A stretch of DNA of 64,000 bases, from contig NZ_JAPELX010000001.1 of the NCBI RefSeq assembly GCF_026343335.1, positions 7,502,001 to 7,566,000 on the forward strand, in the 5' to 3' direction. The position numbers were made by a program, and so were the translations under genes. How positions within the stretch are numbered: position 1 is the stretch's first letter; each line of letters opens with the position of its first letter. A model generated the notes under the pieces. The model was not told the DNA's origin, ran no database searches, and saw nothing but the letters and a program-made list of their open reading frames with translations. Below are positions 7,550-15,704 of this stretch, piece by piece. The DNA comes from Streptomyces sp. NBC_00078 (GTDB taxonomy: Bacteria; Actinomycetota; Actinomycetes; Streptomycetales; Streptomycetaceae).

Positions 7550-9139
7550 TCAGGTGGGGACGTTGCCATGCTTGCGAGCAGGTATTTCGGCCTTTTTTCC
7601 GCGCAGCATCGCCAGCGAGCGGATCAGCACGGAGCGGGTCTCGGCCGGCTCGATGACGTCGTCCACCAGGCCGCGTTCGGCGGCGTAGTAGGGGTGCATC
7701 AGCTCGGTGCGGTACTCCTTGATGCGTTGCGCGCGTACCGCTTCGGGATCGTCGGCCGCGTTGATCTCCCGGCGGAAGATGACGTTGGCGGCGCCCTCGG
7801 CGCCCATCACGGCGATCTCGTTGGTCGGCCAGGCGAAGGACAGGTCGCAGCCGATGGAGCGGGAGTCCATGACGATGTAGGCGCCGCCGTACGCCTTGCG
7901 CAGCACCACGGAGATCCGGGGCACGGTGGCGTTGCAGTACGCGTACAGCAGCTTCGCCCCGTGCCGGATGATCCCGTTGTGCTCCTGGTCGACGCCCGGC
8001 AGGAAGCCCGGAACGTCGACCAGGGTGACCAGCGGGATGTTGAACGCGTCGCAGGTCGACACGAAGCGGGCGGCCTTCTCGCTGGCGTGGATGTCGAGCA
8101 CGCCGGCGAGCACGGCGGGCTGGTTGGCGACGATGCCCACGGGGTGCCCGTCGAGGCGGGCGAGCGCGCACACCACGTTGCGTGCCCACGCCTCGTGGAC
8201 CTCGAAGTACTCGCCGTCGTCGACGACTTCCCCGATGACGTCGCGGATGTCGTACGAGCGCCCCGGCTCGGCCGGCACGAGGTCGCACAAAGCCTCCGTG
8301 CGCCGGTCCGCGGGGTCGCCGGACGGCGCCGCGGGCGGCAGCTCCCGGTTGTTGGACGGCAGCAGCGAGATCAGGAACCGTACGTCCTCAAGGCACTCGG
8401 TCTCGTCGTCGTACGCGAAGTGGCAGACACCGGAGACCGTCGAGTGCGGCTCGGCGCCGCCCAGGCCGTTGTGCGTGATCCTCTCGCCGGTGACCGCCTG
8501 CACCACGTCGGGCCCGGTGATGAACATCTGGGCGGTCTCGCGCACCATGAACACGAAGTCGGTGAGCGCGGGCGAGTAGGCGGCGCCCCCGGCGCACGGG
8601 CCGAGCATCACGCTGATCTGCGGGATGACCCCGGAGGCCGCCACGTTGCGGCAGAAGATGCCGCCGTAGCCGGCGAGCGCGGTGACGCCTTCCTGGATGC
8701 GGGCACCGGCGCCGTCGTTGAGCGACACCAGCGGCGCTCCGGCCGACTGCGCGAGGTCCATCACCTTGTGCACCTTGGCGGCGTGGGCCTCACCGAGCGC
8801 TCCCGCGAAGACCCGGAAGTCGTGGGCGTAGGCGAAGACGGTGCGGCCGTGGACCAGGCCCCAGCCGATGACCACGCCGTCGCCGTGCGGCTTCCTGTCC
8901 TCAAGGCCGAACCCGGTGGCGCGGTGCCTGCGCAGCGGTTCGATCTCGGTGAAGGTGCCCTCGTCGAAGAGGACCACCAGCCGTTCGTGGGCGGTGAGTT
9001 TGTTCTTCGCGTGCTGCCGCCGGGTGGCCTCGGGATCGGGGCCGCGGCCCGCTTCCTCTTTGATGCGGCGCAGTTCCGCGGCGGCTCGTCGCAGGTCAGG
9101 GGCGGCTGTGGGGACCGTGAGGTCGTCGAGGATCGTCAT
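7550..9139 (-). CDS. Acyl-CoA carboxylase, carboxyltransferase beta subunit
   Basis: A 529-residue protein with the two crotonase-like halves of acyl-CoA carboxyltransferases: GGVVIGWG-like N-terminal segments, SLNDGAGARIQEG and LGPCAGGAAYSPALTD (first oxyanion hole), then VDVPGFLPGVDQEHNGIIRH and RKAYGGAYIVMDSRSIG (second). It makes malonyl-CoA from acetyl-CoA, or methylmalonyl-CoA from propionyl-CoA, in complex with a biotinylated alpha subunit that is not encoded in the window. A cognate epsilon subunit is at 20799-21002. It lies 67 nt after the SARP gene and ahead of KS-alpha, which fits dedicated extender supply. The region before ATG 9139 has no clear SD. Confidence 0.94.
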   Translation of the reverse strand: MTILDDLTVPTAAPDLRRAAAELRRIKEEAGRGPDPEATRRQHAKNKLTAHERLVVLFDEGTFTEIEPLRRHRATGFGLEDRKPHGDGVVIGWGLVHGRTVFAYAHDFRVFAGALGEAHAAKVHKVMDLAQSAGAPLVSLNDGAGARIQEGVTALAGYGGIFCRNVAASGVIPQISVMLGPCAGGAAYSPALTDFVFMVRETAQMFITGPDVVQAVTGERITHNGLGGAEPHSTVSGVCHFAYDDETECLEDVRFLISLLPSNNRELPPAAPSGDPADRRTEALCDLVPAEPGRSYDIRDVIGEVVDDGEYFEVHEAWARNVVCALARLDGHPVGIVANQPAVLAGVLDIHASEKAARFVSTCDAFNIPLVTLVDVPGFLPGVDQEHNGIIRHGAKLLYAYCNATVPRISVVLRKAYGGAYIVMDSRSIGCDLSFAWPTNEIAVMGAEGAANVIFRREINAADDPEAVRAQRIKEYRTELMHPYYAAERGLVDDVIEPAETRSVLIRSLAMLRGKKAEIPARKHGNVPT

Positions 9140-9206
9140 CGGCCGAACGTAGGACCGGCGACTCGAACGCGGGTCGAGACACCGCCGGGGCCGGCCGGTG
9201 GCCGGG

Positions 9207-10019
9207 TCAGCCGGCGGCGGAGGAGGGCACCTGGCGGTGCACCTCCAGGTCCAGCGCGGGGTCCGCGGCGAGGATCGACTGGTGCAGCCGCCGCAGCCGG
9301 GACGACGGTTCGATGCCGAGCTCCTCGACGAGCGAACCGCGCAGCCGCTGGTAGGCCTCCAGGGCCCGCCACGCGTTGTTGGAGCGGTGCAGCGCGGTCA
9401 TCAGATGGGCGCAGAAGTTCTCGTGCATGGGGTGCCTGGCCACCAGGACGCGCAGTTCGGGCACGATCTCCGCGTGCCGGCCGAGATACAGGTCGGCCTC
9501 GATGCGCCGCTCCAGGGCCGCCATCCGGTCCTCCTCGAGCCGCAGGGACTCCAGTTCGAGCACACTGCCCAGGCGTACGTCCACCAGGGCGGGCCCCTGC
9601 CACAACGCCAGGGCCCTGCGCAGGAGTTCGGCGGCGGTGCGGTGGTCGCCCGCCTCGTGCGCGTCGCGCCCGGAGGCACACAGCTGCTCGAATTCCTGTA
9701 CGTCGATCTGTCCCGGCTGCACCTCAAGGAGGTAGCCCCCGTGCTGGGTGACCAGGATGTCCTTGGGCCGGCGGGTCGCGTCGCCCTCCAGGGCGGCCGC
9801 GATTTTGCGCCGCAGCTGCAGGATGTACGTCTGCAGGGTGGTGGCGGCGCTGCGCGGTATGTCCTCGCCCCAGATCTCCTCCATCAGCGTCGGCACGGTG
9901 ACGACGCGTCCGGTCTGCAGGGCGAGCAGGGCGAGAATCTGCCGCGGTTTCGCGGCGGTCGGCACGACCGACACTCCGTTCAGTTCGGCCGTGAGTCGCC
10001 CCAGTATCTTGATGTCCAT
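9207..10019 (-). CDS. SARP-family transcriptional activator (AfsR/SARP)
   Basis: A 270-residue protein starting at ATG 10019 with GGGAGAG upstream. Residues ~1-95 form an OmpR-like winged helix (MDIKILGRLTAELNG, then KPRQILALLALQTG, ATTLQTYILQLRRK, VTQHGGYLLEV). Residues ~95-255 are a bacterial transcriptional activation domain (BTAD) with the typical RHPMHENFCAHLMTALHR. SARPs of this length bind direct heptamer repeats near -35 boxes and switch on antibiotic clusters. It is the first gene of the leftward carboxylase/minimal-PKS run and is divergent from the RiPP precursor across a 293-nt intergenic region, so it is the probable pathway-specific activator. Confidence 0.93.
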   Translation of the reverse strand: MDIKILGRLTAELNGVSVVPTAAKPRQILALLALQTGRVVTVPTLMEEIWGEDIPRSAATTLQTYILQLRRKIAAALEGDATRRPKDILVTQHGGYLLEVQPGQIDVQEFEQLCASGRDAHEAGDHRTAAELLRRALALWQGPALVDVRLGSVLELESLRLEEDRMAALERRIEADLYLGRHAEIVPELRVLVARHPMHENFCAHLMTALHRSNNAWRALEAYQRLRGSLVEELGIEPSSRLRRLHQSILAADPALDLEVHRQVPSSAAG

Positions 10020-10169
10020 GTGATCACTCTCCCGTCTCGCACGGGCGGTGCCGCCCCCGTGTCGCCTGGGCGGTGCCGTCGGCCGCGGGCCGCGGTCGTC
10101 GCCTCCCGAGCATGCCAAGAGCCTGGCAGGGGCCGGGTTCCAGCCACAGTGCGCGACTCATGAAGAGAC

Positions 10170-10186
10170 CTATGAAAATGTCATAG
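10170..10186. promoter_or_regulatory. Palindrome in the SARP/precursor divergent promoter region
   Basis: CTATGA-AAATG-TCATAG is a perfect 6-bp inverted repeat with 5-nt spacer in an AT-richer patch of the 293-nt region between the SARP start (10019) and the precursor start (10313). Its central position between divergent genes suits an operator. The binding protein is unknown; the response regulator encoded at 14263 is one candidate. Nothing else clear was seen in this intergenic region apart from the SD boxes. Confidence 0.4.
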
Positions 10187-10312
10187 CGCGATGGTGAGCC
10201 CGGCACTGTGCGCTTGAGAAGAGCGCCCTCCAGAATTCGGTGTCGCGGGATACGCCGAACGAATTCCCGATTCGCAGCGCCACTCAACACACTCAGGACT
10301 CTGGAGGGTTCC

Positions 10313-10618
10313 ATGAGCACGTTGATCACGCCCGCCCCGGCCCGTCGGGCCCGTGCAACCTCACAGGACCACCGCATCGCACTCCTCACGGCCCGTGCGG
10401 GACTCGAACCGGAACTGGCCGCGCGTTACCTCGCCGACCCGGTGTCGGTCCTCGCGGAGTTCGGGGTCGTGGCGGCGGAGCCGGTGTACCTGGCGGCAGC
10501 CGGGGGGGAAACGTTTGTGCTTGAGGACCTGGACCGGCCGGACACATCCATCAGCTACGACAGCTGGTTCACCGGACAGGAGCACTCCGCCGCCGGCTCG
10601 GGGACTCCCGCCGCATGA
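10313..10618 (+). CDS. Putative RiPP precursor with NHLP-like leader
   Basis: A 101-residue peptide; ATG 10313 has CTGGAGGGTT upstream. Residues ~20-52 (LLTARAGLEPELAARYLADP, then a short helix ending in EFGVV) resemble the helical leader derived from nitrile hydratase alpha subunits (NHLP family). The remaining C-terminal part, GGETFVLEDLDRPDTSISYD and onward, contains no Cys but several Ser/Thr (T78, S79, S81, S84, T87, S92, S96, T98). Its stop overlaps the start of the YcaO fusion gene (ATGA), a tight pairing expected for substrate and enzyme. The product would be oxazoline-type or otherwise backbone-modified. The alternative is a non-precursor NHLP protein; no core cleavage site is obvious. 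Confidence 0.65.
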   Translation: MSTLITPAPARRARATSQDHRIALLTARAGLEPELAARYLADPVSVLAEFGVVAAEPVYLAAAGGETFVLEDLDRPDTSISYDSWFTGQEHSAAGSGTPAA

Positions 10619-12891
10619 GCGGATCCCCCATGCCCTCCGCGGCACGGCAGGTGGGGTTCAAGCCCCACCTGCGCGTCGAGGTCGTCGGTGGAGAGGCCGT
10701 GTATCTGCTGTCGGAGCGCGGTACGACCGCGCTGCACGGCCCGCACGTCGAGGCCCTCGCCCCGCTGCTCGACGGGACCCGGACCCTGGAGGCCGTCTTC
10801 CTGGAGGCCGCCGGCGTGGTCGACGCGTCGGCGGCGGGCCGGACGATCGCCGCGCTCGCGGAGGCCGAACTCATCGGCTACCGCGCCCCGTCGGCGGATG
10901 CCGCCGCGGAGGCCTACTGGGAACTCGCGGGCCTGAGCGGTACGGGCGCCCAGGCGGCCCTGGACAGCACTCCGGTGCAGGTCCTCGTGCTGGGCCGGAC
11001 GGACCCCGGCCCCGTCCGCCAGGAGTGCCGCGCCTCCGGCCTGACCCTGGCCGACGAGGAGACGTCCGCCGCGTTCACGCTGGTCGTGTGCGAGGACTAC
11101 CTCGACCCGGCACTGGCCGACGTGGACGCACAGCACCGGGCCGCGGGCCGGCCCTGGCTGCTCGCCAGGCCGTGTGGCGTAGAGGCCTGGGTGGGCCCCG
11201 TGTTCGGCACTCCTGAGCGGGCCTGCTGGTCCTGCCTGGCACACCGGCTGCGCGGGCACCGCGCCACGCAGGCGCCGGTGCAGCGGGTGCTCGGGCTGCC
11301 GGGTCCGGTGCCGCTGCCGCGCGCCTACCTGGCGTCCGTACGGGCGCTGGGGCTGCAGAGCGCCGTCCTGGAGGCGATGAAGTGGGTCGCCGGGATGCGC
11401 CAGGACGAGCAGAGCGCCCTGTGCACTCTGGACACCCGCACCCTGCGCACCCGCCACCACCCGGTGACCCGGCGCCCCCAGTGCCCCGAGTGCGGCGATC
11501 CCGGTCTGGTGGCGGCGAGCGTGCGGCGCCCGGTGACCTTCGCCTCCCGTCTGAAGTCGGCCACGGCCGGCGGCGGCGACAGGGCCCTGTCGCCCGACGC
11601 CGTGCTCTCCCGCTACCGGCATCTCGTCGATCCGCTCACCGGTGTGGTGCCCGAGGTACGGCCCGCCTCCGGCACCCCCGACGGCCTCAACCGCTATGTC
11701 TCAGGGCGCAATCACGCCCTGCGCGCCGACACGCTCGCCGGGCTGCGGCACGGGCTGCGCAGCCACAGCGGCGGCAAGGGGACCACCCCGGTCGAGGCCG
11801 AGGCCGGCGCCTTGTGCGAGGCGGTCGAGCGCTACAGCGCGACCCGGCACGGGGACGAGCCCGTCGTCGTCGGCACACTCGCCGGGCTGGGCGACAGCGC
11901 GCTGCACCCCAACTCCTGCCAGCTGTACGCCGACCGGCAGTTCGCTGAGCGGGAGCACTGGAACCGCTCGGCCGCCGCGTTCCAGCAGGTTCCGCCGCCT
12001 TTCGATCCGCACGCGCCCACGGAGTGGACCCCCGTGTGGTCGATGACGGCCGGCACCCACCGGCTGCTGCCCACCTCGATGCTCTACTTCGGCGCCGCCC
12101 CGGGCAGACGGCCGTCCGCGCCGTGGGCGGACTCCAACGGCAACGCGGCCGGCAGCAGTCTGGAGGACGCGGCGCTCCAGGGGTTCCTGGAGGTGGTCGA
12201 GCGCGACGCGGTCGCCCTGTGGTGGTACAACCGCAGCCGGCTGCCCGGCGTCGACCTGGACGCCTTCGACGAACCCTGGCTCGGTCAGGTCCGCGCCGCA
12301 TACGGCAGGTTGCGCCGCGATCTGTGGGTGCTGGACCTGACCGCCGACTTCGGCATCCCCGTCATGGCGGCCGTCTCCTGCTGCAACGACGGGACGGCGC
12401 AGCAGATCTGCTTCGGGTTCGGCGCCCACTTCGACCCGCGTACGGCACTGCGCCGCGCGGTGACCGAGATGGCGCAGCTGCTCCCACCACCGGGCGTGGA
12501 CACGCGGGCGGACGGTGAATTCGCCTCCCTCCACCCGGAGCTGGCCTCCTGGTGGTCCCTGGCGACCACCCGGAATCAGCCATATCTCGTCCCGGACCCT
12601 GCCGAGTCTCCCCGTACACCCGCAAGTTACGTGTGCGAACCGAGAAACGACCTGCTCAGCGACCTCATGGTGGCCCAGGACCTGGTGCGCGGCCGTGGCA
12701 TGGAACTGCTCGTCCTCGATCAGACTCGGCCTGACGTGCGGCTTCCCGTGGTCAAGGTGATCGTCCCCGGGATGCGTCACTTCTGGGCCAGGTTCGCCCC
12801 CGGACGACTCTATGAGGTTCCTGTGACCCTCGGTCGCAAACCGCACGAGACAGGTCACCGCGACCTCAACCCCATTCCTTTGTTCGTGTGA
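10615..12891 (+). CDS. Fused E1-like leader-binding / YcaO cyclodehydratase (TOMM synthetase)
   Basis: A 758-residue fusion. Residues ~1-300 form a degenerate E1-ubiquitin-activating-like 'ocin-ThiF' partner that binds leader peptides, with a structural zinc tetrad formed by C204-WS-C207 and C290-PE-C293. Residues ~330-758 are a YcaO domain with the ATP-binding motifs EAGALCEAVERYSA and LEDAALQGFLEVVERDAV. The C terminus ends LNPIPLFV, resembling the proline-rich C-terminal tail that many azoline-forming YcaOs need. The family phosphorylates backbone amides so that Cys/Ser/Thr side chains cyclise to azolines. No McbC-type dehydrogenase is nearby, so the ring would stay an azoline. It overlaps the precursor gene by 4 nt. 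Confidence 0.88.
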   Translation: MSGSPMPSAARQVGFKPHLRVEVVGGEAVYLLSERGTTALHGPHVEALAPLLDGTRTLEAVFLEAAGVVDASAAGRTIAALAEAELIGYRAPSADAAAEAYWELAGLSGTGAQAALDSTPVQVLVLGRTDPGPVRQECRASGLTLADEETSAAFTLVVCEDYLDPALADVDAQHRAAGRPWLLARPCGVEAWVGPVFGTPERACWSCLAHRLRGHRATQAPVQRVLGLPGPVPLPRAYLASVRALGLQSAVLEAMKWVAGMRQDEQSALCTLDTRTLRTRHHPVTRRPQCPECGDPGLVAASVRRPVTFASRLKSATAGGGDRALSPDAVLSRYRHLVDPLTGVVPEVRPASGTPDGLNRYVSGRNHALRADTLAGLRHGLRSHSGGKGTTPVEAEAGALCEAVERYSATRHGDEPVVVGTLAGLGDSALHPNSCQLYADRQFAEREHWNRSAAAFQQVPPPFDPHAPTEWTPVWSMTAGTHRLLPTSMLYFGAAPGRRPSAPWADSNGNAAGSSLEDAALQGFLEVVERDAVALWWYNRSRLPGVDLDAFDEPWLGQVRAAYGRLRRDLWVLDLTADFGIPVMAAVSCCNDGTAQQICFGFGAHFDPRTALRRAVTEMAQLLPPPGVDTRADGEFASLHPELASWWSLATTRNQPYLVPDPAESPRTPASYVCEPRNDLLSDLMVAQDLVRGRGMELLVLDQTRPDVRLPVVKVIVPGMRHFWARFAPGRLYEVPVTLGRKPHETGHRDLNPIPLFV

Positions 12892-12977
12892 ATCCGGCCG
12901 ATTACAGCCACCGGTGGCCCGATCCCGCTGTGAGCCCTACCATGCGATTCGCCATGTCCCCGGGGTAGGAGGTCACG

Positions 12978-14216
12978 ATGCCGGACGCTTTCCGTGGAAC
13001 GGAAAGTACCGAGGGTGCCGCGAGCTCCCCGCCGGCACCGATCCACCTGGCCATGGCCCCCCGCCTCGCCCGCACCATCGTTCTGCTCGTGCTGACCTGT
13101 TACTGCTTCATCGTCATCCTCAACGTGCTCAACACGGGCGGGGCGAGCGCCTCCAGGATGACCGTCTGCACCGGTGTCGTCCTGCTCGAGTTCGGGGTGC
13201 AGTTCGCCCTCGCCCTGCCCGCCGCACGCGCATGGCCGCTGCGGCGGCGGCTCGTCACCCTGGGCGTGCAGGCCGTGCTGACCTATCTGCCCGCCGCCTG
13301 GTTCGGACTCGACTGGGGCAGCATGCAGGGGCCGCTCGCCGCGACCATCCTGCTCACCCTGCCCAACCCCGTGGCCTGGCCGGTGTTCGGGGCCGTCGTG
13401 GCGGCCGCCCCGCTGTACCCGTTACTGAAGGGCTCGGGCGTCCTCTACAGCGGCTACGTGTTCATCTCCGTCACGCTGGCGGGCCTCGTCATCTACGGCC
13501 TGACCCGGCTGACCGACCTCGTCCGCGAACTGCACGACACCCGCGAGCGGTTGGCACGCATGGCCGTGACCCAGGAACGGCTGCGCTTCGCACGGGATCT
13601 GCACGACCTGCTCGGATACAGCCTGTCCACCGTCACGCTCAAGGGCGAGCTGGTCAGCCGGCTGATCCCCGTCCGCCCGGAACAGGCCGCCGAGGAGACC
13701 ACGTCCCTGCTCCTCGTCGCCCGCCAGGCACTCGCCGACGTCCGTCTCGTCTCCCGTGGCTACCGGGACATGTCGCTGTGCGAGGAGGCGGAGTCCGCGG
13801 CGAAGGTCCTGGTGTCGGCCGAGGTCCGCGTCGAGGTCGACATGCGCGTCGAGCGGCTGCACCCGGTGGTCGACACGGTGCTCGCGACGGCCCTGCGGGA
13901 AGGAGTCACCAACATCCTCCGCCACAGCAAGGCCGAGGTATGTACCATCAGGGCCACCAGCGGGACGGAAACGGTTCTGCTCACGCTGGTCAACGACGGG
14001 GTCACCGACGGGGGGAAGGCTGACGCGCGTTCGTGTGGTGGGAGCGGTCTGGGCAACCTCCGGACCCGGCTCACCGAGATCGGCGGAGAACTGACGGCCG
14101 GCGTCGACGAGGACGGCCTGTTCCGCCTCGACGCACGGGCACCGCTCCAACCGCATCAGGGGGAGGCCGGCCACACCACGGCCGGCGCGCCCGGCACCGA
14201 GAGAGCCGCGGCCTGA
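12978..14216 (+). CDS. NarL-type sensor histidine kinase, multi-pass membrane
   Basis: A 412-residue kinase with AGGAGG ahead of ATG 12978. About four to six hydrophobic segments (~28-185, e.g. RTIVLLVLTCYCFIVILNVL) precede a HisKA_3 dimerisation domain with the phospho-acceptor in RFARDLHDLLGYSLS (~204-216). A HATPase_c domain follows, with the N-box-like EGVTNILRHSKAE and the G-box GGSGLGNLRTRL. It senses an unknown signal through its membrane part and should phosphorylate the regulator encoded 46 nt downstream. It follows the YcaO fusion by 86 nt in the same direction, so it probably controls the RiPP module or the whole locus. Confidence 0.9.
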   Translation: MPDAFRGTESTEGAASSPPAPIHLAMAPRLARTIVLLVLTCYCFIVILNVLNTGGASASRMTVCTGVVLLEFGVQFALALPAARAWPLRRRLVTLGVQAVLTYLPAAWFGLDWGSMQGPLAATILLTLPNPVAWPVFGAVVAAAPLYPLLKGSGVLYSGYVFISVTLAGLVIYGLTRLTDLVRELHDTRERLARMAVTQERLRFARDLHDLLGYSLSTVTLKGELVSRLIPVRPEQAAEETTSLLLVARQALADVRLVSRGYRDMSLCEEAESAAKVLVSAEVRVEVDMRVERLHPVVDTVLATALREGVTNILRHSKAEVCTIRATSGTETVLLTLVNDGVTDGGKADARSCGGSGLGNLRTRLTEIGGELTAGVDEDGLFRLDARAPLQPHQGEAGHTTAGAPGTERAAA

Positions 14217-14262
14217 TCAGGCCCTGATCAGACGAGACACCGCTACCTGGGGGAGGTAACAG

Positions 14263-14877
14263 GTGCTGTCCATCAACATCCTTCTCGCCGAGGATGTGCA
14301 CATGATTCGCGGCGCTCTGGTCGCGCTGCTGCAACTCGAGCCCGATCTGCGGGTCATCGCCTCCGTGGAACGGGGCGACACGATCGTCAGCACGGCACTC
14401 GAGGTCCGGCCCGACGTCGCGGTGATCGACGTCGACCTGCCGGGGATGGACGGTCTGACGGCCGCCGCCGAACTGCACGAACAGCTCCCCAGTTGCCGCT
14501 CCCTCATCCTCACCAGCCTGGGCAAGCCCGGCACCCTGCGCCGCGCCATGTCGGCCCATGTGTCGGGCTTCCTGCTGAAGGACTCCCCGCCCGACCAACT
14601 CGCCTCCGCCGTACGCTCGGTGGCGAGGGGTGGACGTGTCGTGGACCCCCAGCTCGCACTGACGGCCTGGGACTACCCCGACAATCCGCTCTCCCGCCGG
14701 GAGACTGAGGTGCTACGGCTCGCGGCCCGGGGTGCCGACGCCGCCGAGATCGCCGGATGCCTCTATCTGACCAAGGGAACCGTCCGCAACTACCTCACCT
14801 CGATCGTCGGCAAGCTCGGTGCCCGCAACCGCGTCGACGCCATCCGTATCGCCGAGGAGGCCGGCTGGATTCCCTGA
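14263..14877 (+). CDS. NarL/LuxR-type response regulator
   Basis: A 204-residue protein from GTG 14263 with GGGGGAGG ten bases upstream. The receiver domain (residues 1-~120) has the acidic pair in LLAEDVHMIRG, the phospho-acceptor in VAVIDVDLPGMDG and the conserved Lys in SGFLLKDSPPDQLA. The LuxR-type helix-turn-helix is LSRRETEVLRLAARGADAAE followed by LYLTKGTVRNYLTSI. It is partner of the kinase just upstream. Its last 165 bases lie antisense to the 3' end of the phosphopantetheinyl transferase gene, so the two converge without a terminator. Confidence 0.93.
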   Translation: MLSINILLAEDVHMIRGALVALLQLEPDLRVIASVERGDTIVSTALEVRPDVAVIDVDLPGMDGLTAAAELHEQLPSCRSLILTSLGKPGTLRRAMSAHVSGFLLKDSPPDQLASAVRSVARGGRVVDPQLALTAWDYPDNPLSRRETEVLRLAARGADAAEIAGCLYLTKGTVRNYLTSIVGKLGARNRVDAIRIAEEAGWIP

Positions 14878-15699
14878 GCCGGCCCGGCCGGGCCCGGCCC
14901 CCAGGAGCGCGTCCAGCAGGCCCTCGTCCAGCGTCGTACCCACCGAGACGTCCGCCAGCTCCCCGAACCCGGCGTCGTACACCGCCACGCTCACTACATG
15001 GCGGCCGCCCACGTCGAAGGTCCCGAACGTCCATCCGTCGTCCTCGGTGGCCGTGCCGTCGGGACGTACCAGACGGGCGCCGGACGACTCGTGCAGCGCG
15101 AAGCCGAACTCGGTGAAACGGAACCTGAGGCCCTGCCCGAGTGCCTTGCTGTAGGCCTCCTTGAGGGTCCACAGCCGCACCATCGTCTCGTTGCGGGCGC
15201 CCTCGCCGCCCCGGTCGAGATGCCTCTTCTCGAACGGAGTGCAGGCCTGTGCCTCGGAGCCGGTATGTGCCAGACGGCGGTCGGCGCGCTCCACGTCGAC
15301 CCCGATCCGGCCCCTGCGGGTGACGCCGACGACCATCGTCTCGTCGGTGTGACTCAGGCTGATGTCGATCTGGTCCAGGCCGCGCACATAGGGGCGCCCA
15401 CCCGGCTGATACGCCAGGTCCACCATCTGCGGCTGGGTGCGCAGGGCCGCCGCGGCGGTGTAGCGCACGAAGAGCCGGGAGGCGAGGAAGCGCTCCCGCA
15501 TCCCGGCCCTGCCGAGTTTCTCGTAGCGGATCCAGTCACGGCCGAGGAGGGCGCGCAGCTGTTCCGCGCCGGCGTCCGGCTGCCAGCCGGGCATCCTGCC
15601 GTACACCAGGACGCTGCCGCTGCGCACGAGTTCGTCGCGCACCCGCTCCCAGGGGCCGTCCGGTCCCGGCGCCTCGATCGGACGGCTGATCGGTGTCAT
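14713..15699 (-). CDS. Sfp-type 4'-phosphopantetheinyl transferase
   Basis: The open frame gives 328 residues from ATG 15699. The core has FLASRLFVRY, YVRGLDQIDISLSHTDETMV, the Mg-binding RIGVDVERADR and the signature WTLKEAYSKALGQG. It transfers phosphopantetheine from CoA to apo-carrier proteins, here the PKS ACP and the ACP of the ACP-AT didomain encoded 5 nt upstream. Typical Sfp enzymes are 230-270 residues. The last ~50-60 residues, antisense to the response regulator gene, have low-information composition and are probably an extension created when the original stop was lost. The start is taken from the operon junction, with the SD inside the preceding gene. Confidence 0.92.
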   Translation of the reverse strand: MTPISRPIEAPGPDGPWERVRDELVRSGSVLVYGRMPGWQPDAGAEQLRALLGRDWIRYEKLGRAGMRERFLASRLFVRYTAAAALRTQPQMVDLAYQPGGRPYVRGLDQIDISLSHTDETMVVGVTRRGRIGVDVERADRRLAHTGSEAQACTPFEKRHLDRGGEGARNETMVRLWTLKEAYSKALGQGLRFRFTEFGFALHESSGARLVRPDGTATEDDGWTFGTFDVGGRHVVSVAVYDAGFGELADVSVGTTLDEGLLDALLGAGPGRAGSGNPAGLLGDTDGVDAVAGTELADDRGEVVADGSLGQIEASGDLGGVGTPGREP

Positions 15700-15704
15700 C
15701 GGGT

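Noticed and set aside
12024..12518. Open frames in other phases of the YcaO gene
   Set aside because: They have the arginine/proline/glycine-rich composition of GC-rich shadow frames and no family motifs.
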